Assembly: GCF_041060425.1 (NCBI RefSeq)
Contig: NZ_JAULBC010000006.1
Coordinates: 434,001 to 498,000, forward strand
From: Danxiaibacter flavus
GTDB taxonomy: Bacteria; Bacteroidota; Bacteroidia; Chitinophagales; Chitinophagaceae
Length of the DNA stretch: 64,000 nucleotides
Direction of reading: 5' to 3'
In this document: positions 24,961-33,353 of the stretch, piece after piece
Position numbering within the stretch: position 1 is the first letter of the stretch
Layout: each line of letters begins with the position of its first letter
Translations under genes and position numbers: made by a program
Notes under the pieces: generated by a model
What the model saw: the letters and a program-made list of their open reading frames with translations, nothing else
Told to the model about the DNA's origin: nothing
The model's database searches: none

Positions 24961-25734
24961 ATGACATCTCAGGGAGAATGTAGATATTGCAAAAAGACGT
25001 TTAAGAAGACCAGCATTTCCAGGCATCTAATCGCAGAGCTAAAACAACGAGGACAGCAAAAAAAAGAAAAGGCAGGAAAATCTTTTCTTGTAAAAGTTGA
25101 ACCGGATAAAAAGTATTATGGAGCCAGTGGATTCTTTTTATTCCTATGGTTAGATGGAGATGACACGATGGACAATATTGATATGTTTTTGAGAGATATA
25201 TGGCTGGACTGTTGCGGACATCTGAGCGCTTTTTATAAACCCGTACAACGGAACAAAAGTGAGAATCAAGAAATTCATAGCCTAATGGAATTGCTTGAGA
25301 GTGGAGATGAAGCATTGCTTGAAAAACTAATGGAAGATAATTCTGGTGAAATTCCCTTTGAAGAAAAAGCAAAAGATATTTTATATAAAGATCTGCAATT
25401 GAAATATCAGTATGATTTTGGTACTACTACTTACCTTACCGTTACGGTTGTAGAAGAGTTGGCCTTTGCAGCTGTTGATAATGAAGTACTGCTATCACGT
25501 AATGAACCCCTGGAGATACTTTGTAGTGTATGTAGAAAAGAACCTGCTGTGAAAATATGCAGTGCAGACTGGGGCCTTTTTTGCGGCAAATGTGCTAAGA
25601 AGCATGCTAAAGAATGTGAAGAATTTGATGACTATGGAAAACTACCTGTTGTTAATTCTCCGCGTATGGGTTGTTGTGGTTATGATGGCGGACGCATTGA
25701 TACAAAGCGTGACGGCTTTTTCAAAAAAAGGTAA
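24961..25734 (+). CDS. Zinc-finger protein with pRiA4b ORF-3-like core
   Basis: The 257-residue product starts with a possible zinc finger (CRYCKKTFKKTSISRH, 7-22). It has a middle region resembling the plasmid pRiA4b ORF-3-like fold (FLFLWLDGDDTMDNIDMFLR near 59-78 and LKYQYDFGTTTYLTVTVV near 145-162). It ends in a cysteine-rich treble (CSVCRKEPAVKIC, CGKCAKKHAKEC). Function is unknown; members of this group are often near mobile elements. It stands alone in the plus direction with about 200 bp of plain sequence on each side. The family assignment is by pattern only. Confidence 0.6.
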   Translation: MTSQGECRYCKKTFKKTSISRHLIAELKQRGQQKKEKAGKSFLVKVEPDKKYYGASGFFLFLWLDGDDTMDNIDMFLRDIWLDCCGHLSAFYKPVQRNKSENQEIHSLMELLESGDEALLEKLMEDNSGEIPFEEKAKDILYKDLQLKYQYDFGTTTYLTVTVVEELAFAAVDNEVLLSRNEPLEILCSVCRKEPAVKICSADWGLFCGKCAKKHAKECEEFDDYGKLPVVNSPRMGCCGYDGGRIDTKRDGFFKKR

Positions 25735-25943
25735 TTTGAATTTTCATTTCAAGCATAGCTTGGGCCTGTTGCAAAATAAGAACCTTGGCACAGTCATAAT
25801 TGCGATGGGCTTTTGCGTTTGCTAACTATACTTGGGCTGATTGATGGAGGAAATGGAATTCAAATTAGCAGTTAATGTTTTCGAAGCCGCATAAGTAAGC
25901 ATTATTTCCAATTATTTGGTGAAGTTTGCTTCAAGGCTTCGTC

Positions 25944-26861
25944 TCAATTAAACGCCCTCCTGAACTCCAATGGCGATAAATCCGTTTTCGCTTTAAACAG
26001 CTTACTAAAAGATTGAGGATATTCAAATCCCAGTGCATAGGCCACTTCACTTACAGATAAATTAGTGGTAGATAATTTTTCTTTTGCTTTTTCAATTAGC
26101 AGGTTGTGGATATGCTGCTGTGCATTGTATCCTGTTTGTGAACGCAGCATGTCACTTAAGTAGCTGGGTGAAAAATTCAATTGTTCTGCAAGATATTGAA
26201 CAGTCGGAACGCCCTTTGTCAACAATATGTCGTCGTTGAAATATGCCTCTAAAACATCTTCGAGCTTTTGTAGTAATTCATTGTTGACTGCTTTGCGGGT
26301 TAGGAATTGACGTTTGTAAAAACGGTTGGCATAATTCAATAATAATTCAAGCTGGGCGATGATCACATCCTGGCTGAAATCGTCAATCCTGCTGTTTAAT
26401 TCGTCTTCAATAAATTTAAAAACTGATGCGATGGTTGCGCTTTCTGTGTCGGATAAATGCAATGCTTCATTAACTGAATAGGAGAAGAAACTGTGCTGCT
26501 TAATCTTTTTGGCTAACGGATAGGAAAGGAGGAAGTCGGGATGAATGATGAGCGTATAACCAGGATCAAGCGTGGTCTCGTCATGACCGCCTATTACTTG
26601 GTTGGGCGAAGCAAACAGAAGGCCACCACCATCAAAGTCATAATATCCCTGGCCATATCTAACCCTTCCTTTGAAACTGGTTTTATAGGAGATTTTGTAA
26701 AAGCTTAGAATGTGCGGGCGGCGCAATTTTTCGATATCAATTTTGCTGGTGGTATTGTTAATCAGGCTGATCAATGGATGAACTGGTGGCGGTAGCCCGA
26801 TTTTTTTATGTACGTCAGATATTGAATCTGGTTTATGTGGTGTGTTTTCTTCTTTCTTCAT
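25944..26861 (-). CDS. AraC family transcriptional regulator (paralogue B)
   Basis: This is a 305-residue regulator with the same plan as the one at 9844. The sensing region is YGQGYYDFDGGGLLFASPNQV. The C-terminal HTH pair is VQYLAEQLNFSPSYLSDMLR and KAKEKLSTTNLSVSEVAYAL, ending GFEYPQSFSKLFKAKTDLSP. Blocks such as SVNEAL, RFYKRQFLTRK and AKEKLSTT are shared with paralogue A. It lies 148 bp downstream of the SDR gene at 27010, from which it is separated by a dispersed repeat. Confidence 0.88.
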   Translation of the reverse strand: MKKEENTPHKPDSISDVHKKIGLPPPVHPLISLINNTTSKIDIEKLRRPHILSFYKISYKTSFKGRVRYGQGYYDFDGGGLLFASPNQVIGGHDETTLDPGYTLIIHPDFLLSYPLAKKIKQHSFFSYSVNEALHLSDTESATIASVFKFIEDELNSRIDDFSQDVIIAQLELLLNYANRFYKRQFLTRKAVNNELLQKLEDVLEAYFNDDILLTKGVPTVQYLAEQLNFSPSYLSDMLRSQTGYNAQQHIHNLLIEKAKEKLSTTNLSVSEVAYALGFEYPQSFSKLFKAKTDLSPLEFRRAFN

Positions 26862-26884
26862 ACTTGATTTTTTTTAGCATGCAT

Positions 26885-26982
26885 TCTCCGTGCCACTCTG
26901 TGCCTGCTCTGCGAAACTCCGTGTAATTGTATTTTCTATTACATAGGAGAAAAGACAGGAGTAGACACGGAGTTGCACCGGG
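26885..26982. repeat. Dispersed CTCTGTG/CACGGAG repeat, site 2
   Basis: CTCCGTGCCACTCTGTGCC and GACACGGAGTTGCACCGGGG are opposed arms around an AT-rich centre, so the element could fold as an imperfect hairpin between the SDR and AraC genes. Confidence 0.6.
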
Positions 26983-27009
26983 GTCTGCAAAAATGTAAGA
27001 ATTGCTAAA

Positions 27010-27747
27010 TTACCATGGAATTTCTCCTGTTTCAGGATTTAATTCTTCGCTAAAATATTTTCCTGTAGGGCCATCATCACCAATCACGGCATATTTAACA
27101 ACGCGCGTTCCGGCTTCCTCAACGGTGCCCGTTCCACGATGCTCATTAAAATCAGTCTTCGTAAAGCCCGGGTCAACGGAGTTCACTTTGAACGGTGTAT
27201 CACGTAATTCATATGCTAAAGCTACGGTGTACATATTCAATGCCGATTTTGAAGATTGATATACCGCGCCTTTATAATTGTAATAAATACTTGTCGGGTC
27301 ACTAGCGAACGTTAATGATCCCTGGCTTGAACTCACGTTAACAATACGTGGCTCCGGTGCCTTTTGCAGTAAATCGATAAATGCCTGCGTAACCCTTACA
27401 ACGCCAAATACATTGGTTTCATAAACTCTATTAAACTGGTCAATAGTAGCGGTAAGTGCTGTCTGCGGCCTGCCTCCGTTAATTCCCGCGTTATTGATCA
27501 GAACATCCAGTACGTCCGTTTTTTTACCGATCTCATTACGTGCTTCATCCACTGATTGCTGTTTACTTACATCGATTTGCACGGCTTCTACGTTGTTTAA
27601 GCCTTCAGCTTTTAGTTTTTCTACAGCATCCGAACCATTTTGCAGATCGCGGCTGCCCAAATAAACATAATAGCCTTTGTGAAGCAATTGACGCGCGGTT
27701 TCAAAACCGATACTTTTATTTGCTCCTGTTATCAATACTTTTTTCAT
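27010..27747 (-). CDS. SDR family oxidoreductase
   Basis: The product has 245 residues from the ATG at 27747, where MKKVLITGANKSIGFETA begins the Rossmann fold; the nine codons before it are not conserved in type. NAG motif: LINNAGINGG. Catalytic Ser is in NVSSSQGS and Tyr-x-x-x-Lys in YQSSKSALN. It resembles carbonyl-reductase-like SDRs using NADP. It is followed by AraC paralogue B, the same order as the 10838/9844 pair. Confidence 0.88.
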   Translation of the reverse strand: MKKVLITGANKSIGFETARQLLHKGYYVYLGSRDLQNGSDAVEKLKAEGLNNVEAVQIDVSKQQSVDEARNEIGKKTDVLDVLINNAGINGGRPQTALTATIDQFNRVYETNVFGVVRVTQAFIDLLQKAPEPRIVNVSSSQGSLTFASDPTSIYYNYKGAVYQSSKSALNMYTVALAYELRDTPFKVNSVDPGFTKTDFNEHRGTGTVEEAGTRVVKYAVIGDDGPTGKYFSEELNPETGEIPW

Positions 27748-28030
27748 TGCTTTTGAATTTAATTTCAACAGCAAAGTTCATTGCAGGTATTTCAATGGGT
27801 GTGTTCTAACTGAGGAATTTTGTGTTCAAATGCAAGATGTGGCCTCGGGCCGTATCTGGCGAAATTGGCGAATATGTTTTGTATTGCCGGAATCGACGGA
27901 AATGCTGTTGATGAACCTTAATTTGCCATAATGCGATGAATACAACTACTGGTTGTCAAATAACAACTAATAGTAGCGTAATAACAACCAGGAAGTTCCG
28001 CCGTTTTGCCATTCCCGGAATAAGCCCCAA

Positions 28031-28038
28031 TATCTTTG
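28031..28038 (+). promoter_or_regulatory. -7 box for the XRE-pentapeptide gene
   Basis: TATCTTTG fits TAnnTTTG, 36 nt before the ATG. A TTTG at 28005-28008 lies 22 bp upstream, slightly beyond the usual spacing. The 327-bp interval 27748-28074 holds no gene; it has GGTTGT/ACAACC dyads near 27951-28000. Confidence 0.5.
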
Positions 28039-28074
28039 TGGTGTTGAAAAAATAAAACAAAAAAGATAGTAGAC

Positions 28075-29016
28075 ATGGACACAAATACGATCGGCAACAA
28101 AATTGCCCAAGCACGAAAGGAAATGAATATGTCTCAGGCGCAACTGGCTCAACATCTGTTTATAAGCCCACAGGCAGTTGGAAAATGGGAGCGTGGAGAG
28201 TCAATTCCCGACATTGTTACCCTTAACCGCCTCGCAGAGATTTTAGGTGTTGACCTTAATTATTTCTCAGAAAATTTTCAATCAGTCGACGAAACGTCGA
28301 CTATTAGGCGCATCGCGGCTAATATTGATGAAGAACAAGATGAACAGGAAGATGTCAATCTTCCAGGTTCATCGGAGCGGCAGCTGTTAACGGATTTCAG
28401 CGGGAGTAATCTGGTAACGAGCGACTTTGCCGGCGTTACCGCGCACAACAGGAAATTTAAAGCAAGTTCATTGCGGGGATCCGATTTCGCCGGGGCAGAC
28501 CTGACCGGCAGCTCGTTCATGAGCAGCGATGTACGCGAAGGCAATTTCGACAGCGCAGATCTGACAGATTGCCTCTTGTCCACCTGTGACCTCACTGATG
28601 CGAGCTTTAACAAGACCATCCTTGTGCGCACTGAATTCAATAAGTCAGAGCTGGCTGGTGCAAAATTCACCGATGTAAAACTGATCGACGTGAAGCTGAC
28701 GATCATCGACCTTAGAAAGACGATCTTTGAAAACTGCACATTTAATGATGTGGATTTTAAATATGCAGATCTGCGCGGAGTTTGCCTTAACGGGCAAACG
28801 TTTATCGGCGCCAGGTTTAACAAGTCGGCGCTGAACGAGGCTACATTTAAAGGAGCTACACTCAAAAATGTATCTTTCCGTTCGCCTTATGCGCTGACTA
28901 ATAAATATTACAAAGCCATCGCAACCATACACTTTGAAGGCGCAATGATGGATAAACTCACATATGCTGCACTTAAAGGCCTGGGGGCCGATTTATCAAA
29001 GGTTGCGGTTATATGA
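28075..29016 (+). CDS. XRE-type HTH protein fused to pentapeptide repeats
   Basis: The 313-residue product starts with an HTH_3 domain (IAQARKEMNMSQAQLAQHLF, SPQAVGKWERGESIPDIVTL, residues 8-60). An acidic linker follows (EEQDEQEDVN), then about 35 five-residue repeats of A(D/N)LxX type (SDFAGADLTGSSFMSSDVRE onward, about 115-290). Pentapeptide repeats form a right-handed beta-helix that can mimic DNA or act as a protein interface. It may be a DNA-binding regulator with a large interaction surface. The neighbours give no clear target. Confidence 0.85.
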   Translation: MDTNTIGNKIAQARKEMNMSQAQLAQHLFISPQAVGKWERGESIPDIVTLNRLAEILGVDLNYFSENFQSVDETSTIRRIAANIDEEQDEQEDVNLPGSSERQLLTDFSGSNLVTSDFAGVTAHNRKFKASSLRGSDFAGADLTGSSFMSSDVREGNFDSADLTDCLLSTCDLTDASFNKTILVRTEFNKSELAGAKFTDVKLIDVKLTIIDLRKTIFENCTFNDVDFKYADLRGVCLNGQTFIGARFNKSALNEATFKGATLKNVSFRSPYALTNKYYKAIATIHFEGAMMDKLTYAALKGLGADLSKVAVI

Positions 29017-29217
29017 AGCAGGCAATAAGAGGCAAGTAAATTTAAGTAGTAGAATTGTAAAAGTTCCGAAGCTCGCCTCTTGCCCTGAATGAGCACAAAC
29101 AAGGGGCGAATATTCTGCAGAATTACTCGCGCCTTAGTTAGATTGATTATTATTTCGGTGTAAGACGTCCCTCGTTAGATACTGTAAAAATCGTTTATAA
29201 AAAATTAGTCGTCCGAA

Positions 29218-29670
29218 TCAGGCATCCGGAATTTCGGGCTCAACTAACTTTGCCAGTTTTTCCAGTGATTCCTGCCAGCCTAAATAGCACATTTCAGCGG
29301 GTATGTTGGAAGGGATTCCTTCCTGTGTAATTTTTATTTCTGTACCTGCAACAGTTTTCCTGAGCCACACAGAGGTGGTCATTTCTCCTGGCATATTGGG
29401 ATCATCAAACGCATCGGTATATTTCAAAAACTCATTGGGTTTGAGTTCCAGGTATTTGCCGCCAAATGAATGGCTGTTGCCTGTTGAAAAATTCTGGAAT
29501 GACATCTTATGCGAACCGCCTGCTTCTACTTTTATTTCGTGAACGGTGCAGAGAAATCCATACGGAGGCAACCATGACGCGATTGCCGTAGCATCGGTAA
29601 ATGCGCGATATAATTTTTCCGGAGTTGTTTTAAGCATCCTGTGTAGCGAAACTGCATTGTTGCTGGACAT
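29218..29670 (-). CDS. SRPBCC (AHSA1-type) domain protein
   Basis: This 150-residue START/Bet v1-like protein has the AHSA1 opening SLHRMLKTTPEKLYRAFTDATAIASWLPP, the central FGGKYLELKPNEFLKYTDAF and a terminal helix CYLGWQESLEKLAKLVEPE. These proteins bind hydrophobic ligands or act as Hsp90 co-factor-like modules; a specific role cannot be assigned. It is monocistronic, and the 290 bp before the next gene contain no supported feature. Confidence 0.82.
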   Translation of the reverse strand: MSSNNAVSLHRMLKTTPEKLYRAFTDATAIASWLPPYGFLCTVHEIKVEAGGSHKMSFQNFSTGNSHSFGGKYLELKPNEFLKYTDAFDDPNMPGEMTTSVWLRKTVAGTEIKITQEGIPSNIPAEMCYLGWQESLEKLAKLVEPEIPDA

Positions 29671-29960
29671 AAGATAGATTTTTGCTCCTACTCGTAAGGC
29701 TTTTCGGTGCCGCCCGTTTTTGTAGTGGTCGCTGCTCCACTTTGTGTTGGTTGTTAATTGAGTTCAACACAACAAAGATGATAAGAAGATTGAATTTTTA
29801 TAGTGGCTGAATACGACAGTTTAAAGGTTAATTACGACTTTGTTGCAAGATCTTTATTCAAGAATTAAGACATTTATTGGACTTAAAGTTATTGATGCTT
29901 TAATGTTATCGTATATCGCAGAAAACCTTGTTTTACGGTCACTAAGGATGAAGATACTCT

Positions 29961-30470
29961 TCACTTTGCCTTTTGCATTTGCTCAATGGCAGTCCATCCC
30001 TCCGGTGTGATGCCCATGATCTCGGTAACAACACCCAACGTTTGATAAGTGTCGAAAAACATCATTCGCGCAATCGGGTGGTCAACTGTACTGATGACTT
30101 CACAACCCTGTTCACGCAAGTCATTGGTGATCCTCTCGAAATCGCTTACCGGCAATCTAAAAGCGAGGTGCTGAGTCCCTCCTGCGGGATATCGTGCGAG
30201 ATAATCATGAAACATGCTTTGGCCCGAAAGCGGTTGAACAAGTTCGATAAAGGTGCCTCCGTTATAAGTCTGAGTGGTTAGCCAATCGCCCGCCACCACC
30301 TTGCCATAGTAGGTCATATTCAGATCCTGCGCGCTGAAATGTTCCGGTTGAGGAAAGCCTGCAATACCGAGTGTCTTCGAAAGGAACTTGACGGCAGCGT
30401 GAATGTCCGGAACCACCCAGCCTATTTGAGCAAATTCAAGTTCAGCGACGATGTTATTAATGTTGTTCAT
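29961..30470 (-). CDS. VOC family protein (glyoxalase/bleomycin resistance fold)
   Basis: The 169-residue product has a beta-alpha-beta-beta-beta pattern: FAQIGWVVPDIHAAVKFLSK, TFIELVQPLSGQSMFHDYL, GTQHLAFRLPVSDFERITNDL and GVVTEIMGITPEG. His and Glu residues at the usual metal positions (GGTQHLAF, VVTEIMG) suggest a divalent metal site. The substrate is unknown. Confidence 0.8.
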   Translation of the reverse strand: MNNINNIVAELEFAQIGWVVPDIHAAVKFLSKTLGIAGFPQPEHFSAQDLNMTYYGKVVAGDWLTTQTYNGGTFIELVQPLSGQSMFHDYLARYPAGGTQHLAFRLPVSDFERITNDLREQGCEVISTVDHPIARMMFFDTYQTLGVVTEIMGITPEGWTAIEQMQKAK

Positions 30471-30591
30471 GTTTGTTTATAGTTAGGTTAGTGGAGGCAT
30501 AAAATTAAAATACATTGGTTTGTCTCACAAGGCTATTTGCGCCAATATGAAGGCTGATTGCGACGGGCGAATGGCAGAAGTTGGGCAACGT

Positions 30592-30660
30592 CTGGCGCGA
30601 ATGATGCGCAGGATCACTCGTTTCTATTAAATTTCTAGCCGAACGTATAGGCGTTTCAAT
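30592..30660. repeat. REP-like element, diverged
   Basis: CTGGCGCGAATGATGCGCAG with ACTCGTTTCT and a GCCGAACGTATAGGCG dyad is a diverged copy of the REPs at 31129, 31585 and 31688. Confidence 0.6.
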
Positions 30661-30664
30661 TCTA

Positions 30665-30901
30665 TTAGATGGTAGTCTTGTTTTCTGGTTCCGAGCTCTT
30701 CAGCGTTAGAAAAGATAAAAGTTTCGATTTTAGTCGAACTATCTTGTTTTCCCGGTCATAAAGCTCTTCAAAACGATTATAGAAGAAATTAGCGTTGTGT
30801 GTTAAGTCATTGTGTTTATGTTCATCAAGAAAATCAATTTCCTTCTGAATGTCCAGTAATTCACTATTGCATATCTCAAGTAATCCCTTGTAAATGCCCA
30901 T
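30665..30901 (-). CDS. Small protein of unknown function (78 residues)
   Basis: The product is not recognised. It is highly charged and helical: an N-terminal YKGLLEICNSELLDIQKEID, then NRFEELYDRENKIVRLKSKL, probably a short coiled coil. It has no signal or membrane segment. It starts 12 bp after the stop of the 59-residue gene at 30914 on the same strand, so the two look like an operon. The pair sits between REP elements next to a gutted RAYT transposase. Confidence 0.55.
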   Translation of the reverse strand: MGIYKGLLEICNSELLDIQKEIDFLDEHKHNDLTHNANFFYNRFEELYDRENKIVRLKSKLLSFLTLKSSEPENKTTI

Positions 30902-30913
30902 CTTACTTTTAAA

Positions 30914-31093
30914 TTAAAACACGAATTTATTTACAACTAACTGATATGATTGTTCGTCGGTATGCATATCAATAACTCGCTCAAACTCTTTTAAGAATAG
31001 CCCTGTTCCTTTAAGTTGAGCCTTTATTTTAAGTGCAAATAAATCATCTAAGAATAAATAAATTTCATTGATTTCTGTGTCATTAAAATCCAT
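30914..31093 (-). CDS. Small acidic protein of unknown function (59 residues)
   Basis: This short gene runs from the ATG 31093-31091 to TAA 30916-30914. The product begins MDFNDTEINEIYLFLDDLFA and ends LVVNKFVF. It is acidic at the N-terminus and mostly helical. The tight 12-bp spacing to the 78-residue gene downstream, with both frames uninterrupted, argues that both are real. An immunity, toxin-antitoxin or regulator pair is conceivable, but nothing in the sequence shows it. Confidence 0.5.
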   Translation of the reverse strand: MDFNDTEINEIYLFLDDLFALKIKAQLKGTGLFLKEFERVIDMHTDEQSYQLVVNKFVF

Positions 31094-31128
31094 ATTGTAT
31101 AAAATTTAGTACCGTTTGTAAAGTGATT

Positions 31129-31193
31129 CTGGCGCGAGTGTTCCGCAGGATCACTCGTGTCTACTAGTTTCAAGCCGATTGTATCGGCGATTC
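31129..31193. repeat. REP element left of the RAYT remnant
   Basis: CTGGCGCGAGTGTTCCGCAG, GATCACTCGTGTCTAC and the dyad GCCGATTGTATCGGC make up the element. It directly abuts the transposase remnant's 3' end. Confidence 0.75.
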
Positions 31194-31508
31194 AATGCGA
31201 TAAACCCTCAAGTTTCAACAACCCACGACCGTTAGTACAATAATGCTTCGCGCTACTATATTTATAGTGCCGCGGCTCCCAAACCAATCCCGATCTTACC
31301 GGATTGTTGTGCAGGTAATTTAATCTCTGCGAAAATTTTTCACTTGTGTCCAGTTCTATCGGATGATAGTCATGCTTTCAGAGTATTTTAAACTGTCAGT
31401 GATAATTTGTTTGTAGCATTCCCTGCTGAATACATCGATCCAGCCGACAACGGTGAATGTCACAAAATGCGGAACAGCATCTTCGTTTACTTTGAATTTT
31501 GAAGACAT
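31192..31508 (-). pseudogene. REP-associated tyrosine transposase (RAYT, Y1_Tnp), internally deleted
   Basis: The frame starts MSSKFKVNEDAVPHFVTFTV and continues GWIDVFSRECYKQIITDSL. After a junction near 31375 the other frame gives DYHPIELDTSEKFSQRLNYL and HNNPVRSGLVWEPRHYKYSS to the stop at 31192. These are the ends of a Bacteroidota RAYT. About 70 central residues, including the HUH metal motif, are missing and the two parts are out of frame, so it is inactive. It is flanked by REPs in the expected way. Confidence 0.8.
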
Positions 31509-31584
31509 AAGGTTTAGAGGCTGTGTTTCGCGCAAAAGTATGGATTTATTGTATTGGGGTATATGATATGTAACAGTGAAAGAA

Positions 31585-31749
31585 TTGCCGATACAATCGG
31601 CTGGGAATTAGTAGACACGAGTGATTCTTCGGAACACTTGCGCCAGAATTTAAGAACACGTGCCAGCTCGTCTTTTGTAGTGCAAAATCGCCGATACAAT
31701 CGGCTCGGGATTGGTAGACACGAGTGATCCTTCGGAACACTCGCGCCAG
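31585..31749. repeat. Two REP elements right of the RAYT remnant
   Basis: Two copies (31585-31646 and 31688-31749) are in inverted orientation relative to the one at 31129. Each has the GCCGATACAATCGGC dyad, TAGACACGAGTGAT and GGAACACTYGCGCCAG. The spacing is about 40 bp. They lie just before the Crp/Fnr gene at 31796 and may affect its transcript start. Confidence 0.75.
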
Positions 31750-31795
31750 TTCTAATATTTCTTCTATTTTTACGCCCTAACTTCTTACACCATAT

Positions 31796-32389
31796 ATGAG
31801 CCTGCAATCTCTCTTTGCCGCCTTCAATAAATATCTTCCCTTAACTGATGAAGAAAAAGACGCGTTGAGTGCCTGCACAACCGAACGCCGTCTTCGCCGC
31901 AGACAGTTGATTTTGCAGGAAGGAGAAATATGTAAGCATTACACTTTTGTGGTAGATGGATGTTTTAAAAAGTATCATGTAGATACAAAGGGAGTGGAGC
32001 ATAACCTACAGTTTATCGCCGAGAATGATTGGATCACCGAGGTTGATAGTATTCATAATGTGAAACCAAGCCGCATGTTTATTGAGGCGATAGAACCGGC
32101 CACAGTGCTACAAATTGCGCAGGGAGATCTCTATAATTTGCTTTCCCGGTATCAGAAAATGGAACGCATATTTCGGGTGATCATTGAGGATCGTTATGTT
32201 GCGCTTGAAAATCGATTATTGCAAACGATCAGCGAGACTGCGGAAGAACGATATCTTTCTTTTATGGAGCAGTATAGCAATTTGTCCTCGCGTTTGCCCA
32301 ATACACAAATAGCATCTTATCTCGGTATTACGCCTGAATTTCTTAGTAAGATCAGGGGTAATTTGTCTAAAAAGACCGAAAAGTCTTAA
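31796..32389 (+). CDS. Crp/Fnr family transcriptional regulator
   Basis: The 197-residue product has an N-terminal cyclic-nucleotide-binding jelly roll (RRQLILQEGEICKHYTFVVDG near 36-56, then FIAENDWITEVDS) and a C-terminal HTH (LPNTQIASYLGITPEFLSKIRGNL). No Fnr-type iron-sulfur cysteine cluster is present. In Bacteroidota such genes often control a neighbouring enzyme gene; here the esterase at 32482 follows by 92 bp on the same strand. Confidence 0.87.
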   Translation: MSLQSLFAAFNKYLPLTDEEKDALSACTTERRLRRRQLILQEGEICKHYTFVVDGCFKKYHVDTKGVEHNLQFIAENDWITEVDSIHNVKPSRMFIEAIEPATVLQIAQGDLYNLLSRYQKMERIFRVIIEDRYVALENRLLQTISETAEERYLSFMEQYSNLSSRLPNTQIASYLGITPEFLSKIRGNLSKKTEKS

Positions 32390-32481
32390 ACCAGATTAAG
32401 TCTTTTTCTTAAACTTCTTTATGGGTGCGGTTGCTCGTTTTAGTTCAATTTTGGTGAAACGAACATTGAAACAGAAAATTT

Positions 32482-33288
32482 ATGGAAGCAATAGCAACAC
32501 AACGGGCGGATTTCAACCAATTGGGTACTTTATATCCACCTCATGCAGATGTAACAGTTCAGGCTGAGACAATCAATGGTGTTTCTTCTCACTGGTTTAT
32601 CCCGGAAGGGAAGCAAGACGGAGCAATAGCTATTTATCTTCACGGTGGTGGGTATATCATGGGAGGTATTGATTCACACAAAAATATGCTTGCACATGTC
32701 GCGGCTCATCTCGGCATTCGTGTGTTGCTGGTTGAATACCGGCTTGCACCGGAACATCCCTTTCCTTTTGGCGTGGAAGACGCGGTTGTTGTTTACGATT
32801 ATCTTGTAGAACAACAACAGGAGATTTTTATCATTGGAGACAGTGCTGGTGGAGGTCTCACGGTTGCTGCAATTAAAAGCATGACCGTAAAAAAACGACA
32901 GTTGCCTAGAGCCGTAATACTGCTTTCTCCATGGATTTACCTGGAAGCTGATACGCCATCTTACAAAATAAATGCAGCAAACGATCCAGTGCTTAATCAG
33001 CAAGGCGTAAAAGAATATGCCGAATTGTACCGTGGTTCACGACCGCTTAAAGAGGTGAGCTACGATGATCAATCATTACAACAATTTCCGCCGGTATTGA
33101 TTCTTGTTGGGTCGGGTGAAATATTGCTGGATGACAGCAGGGATTTTCATGCGTCGGTCAGCAGCATTCAACCCAATTCAGTATTATCTGTACATAATGA
33201 TGCAACGCATGTGTGGCTGCTTAGCGATATTCATTCATTCCATGCGAAGTATGCGCTTGCGCAAATGAAGGCTTTTCTGAGTTTGTAG
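32482..33288 (+). CDS. Alpha/beta hydrolase, hormone-sensitive-lipase-like esterase
   Basis: This is a 268-residue cytosolic esterase with the HSL-family oxyanion motif YLHGGGYIMGG near 52-62, the nucleophile elbow GDSAGGG near 116-122 and a catalytic His in NDATHVW. Acid: in SGEILLDDSRDF. It hydrolyses short acyl esters or acetylated substrates. It may be cotranscribed with, or controlled by, the preceding Crp/Fnr gene. Confidence 0.87.
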   Translation: MEAIATQRADFNQLGTLYPPHADVTVQAETINGVSSHWFIPEGKQDGAIAIYLHGGGYIMGGIDSHKNMLAHVAAHLGIRVLLVEYRLAPEHPFPFGVEDAVVVYDYLVEQQQEIFIIGDSAGGGLTVAAIKSMTVKKRQLPRAVILLSPWIYLEADTPSYKINAANDPVLNQQGVKEYAELYRGSRPLKEVSYDDQSLQQFPPVLILVGSGEILLDDSRDFHASVSSIQPNSVLSVHNDATHVWLLSDIHSFHAKYALAQMKAFLSL

Positions 33289-33301
33289 AAATGTCGGTTG
33301 T

Positions 33302-33334
33302 TGGCGCGAATGACGTTATAGAACATTCGCGCCA
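33302..33334. repeat. REP-derived inverted repeat / possible terminator
   Basis: TGGCGCGAATG pairs with CATTCGCGCCA around an 11-nt loop, using the same GGCGCGA core as the REPs. It lies between the convergent esterase and msrA genes and could terminate both. Confidence 0.6.
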
Positions 33335-33353
33335 GTCATGTAAGGTTCTTGTT

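Noticed and set aside
28278..28865. 195-codon minus-strand frame
   Set aside because: It is a shadow of the repetitive pentapeptide coding sequence.
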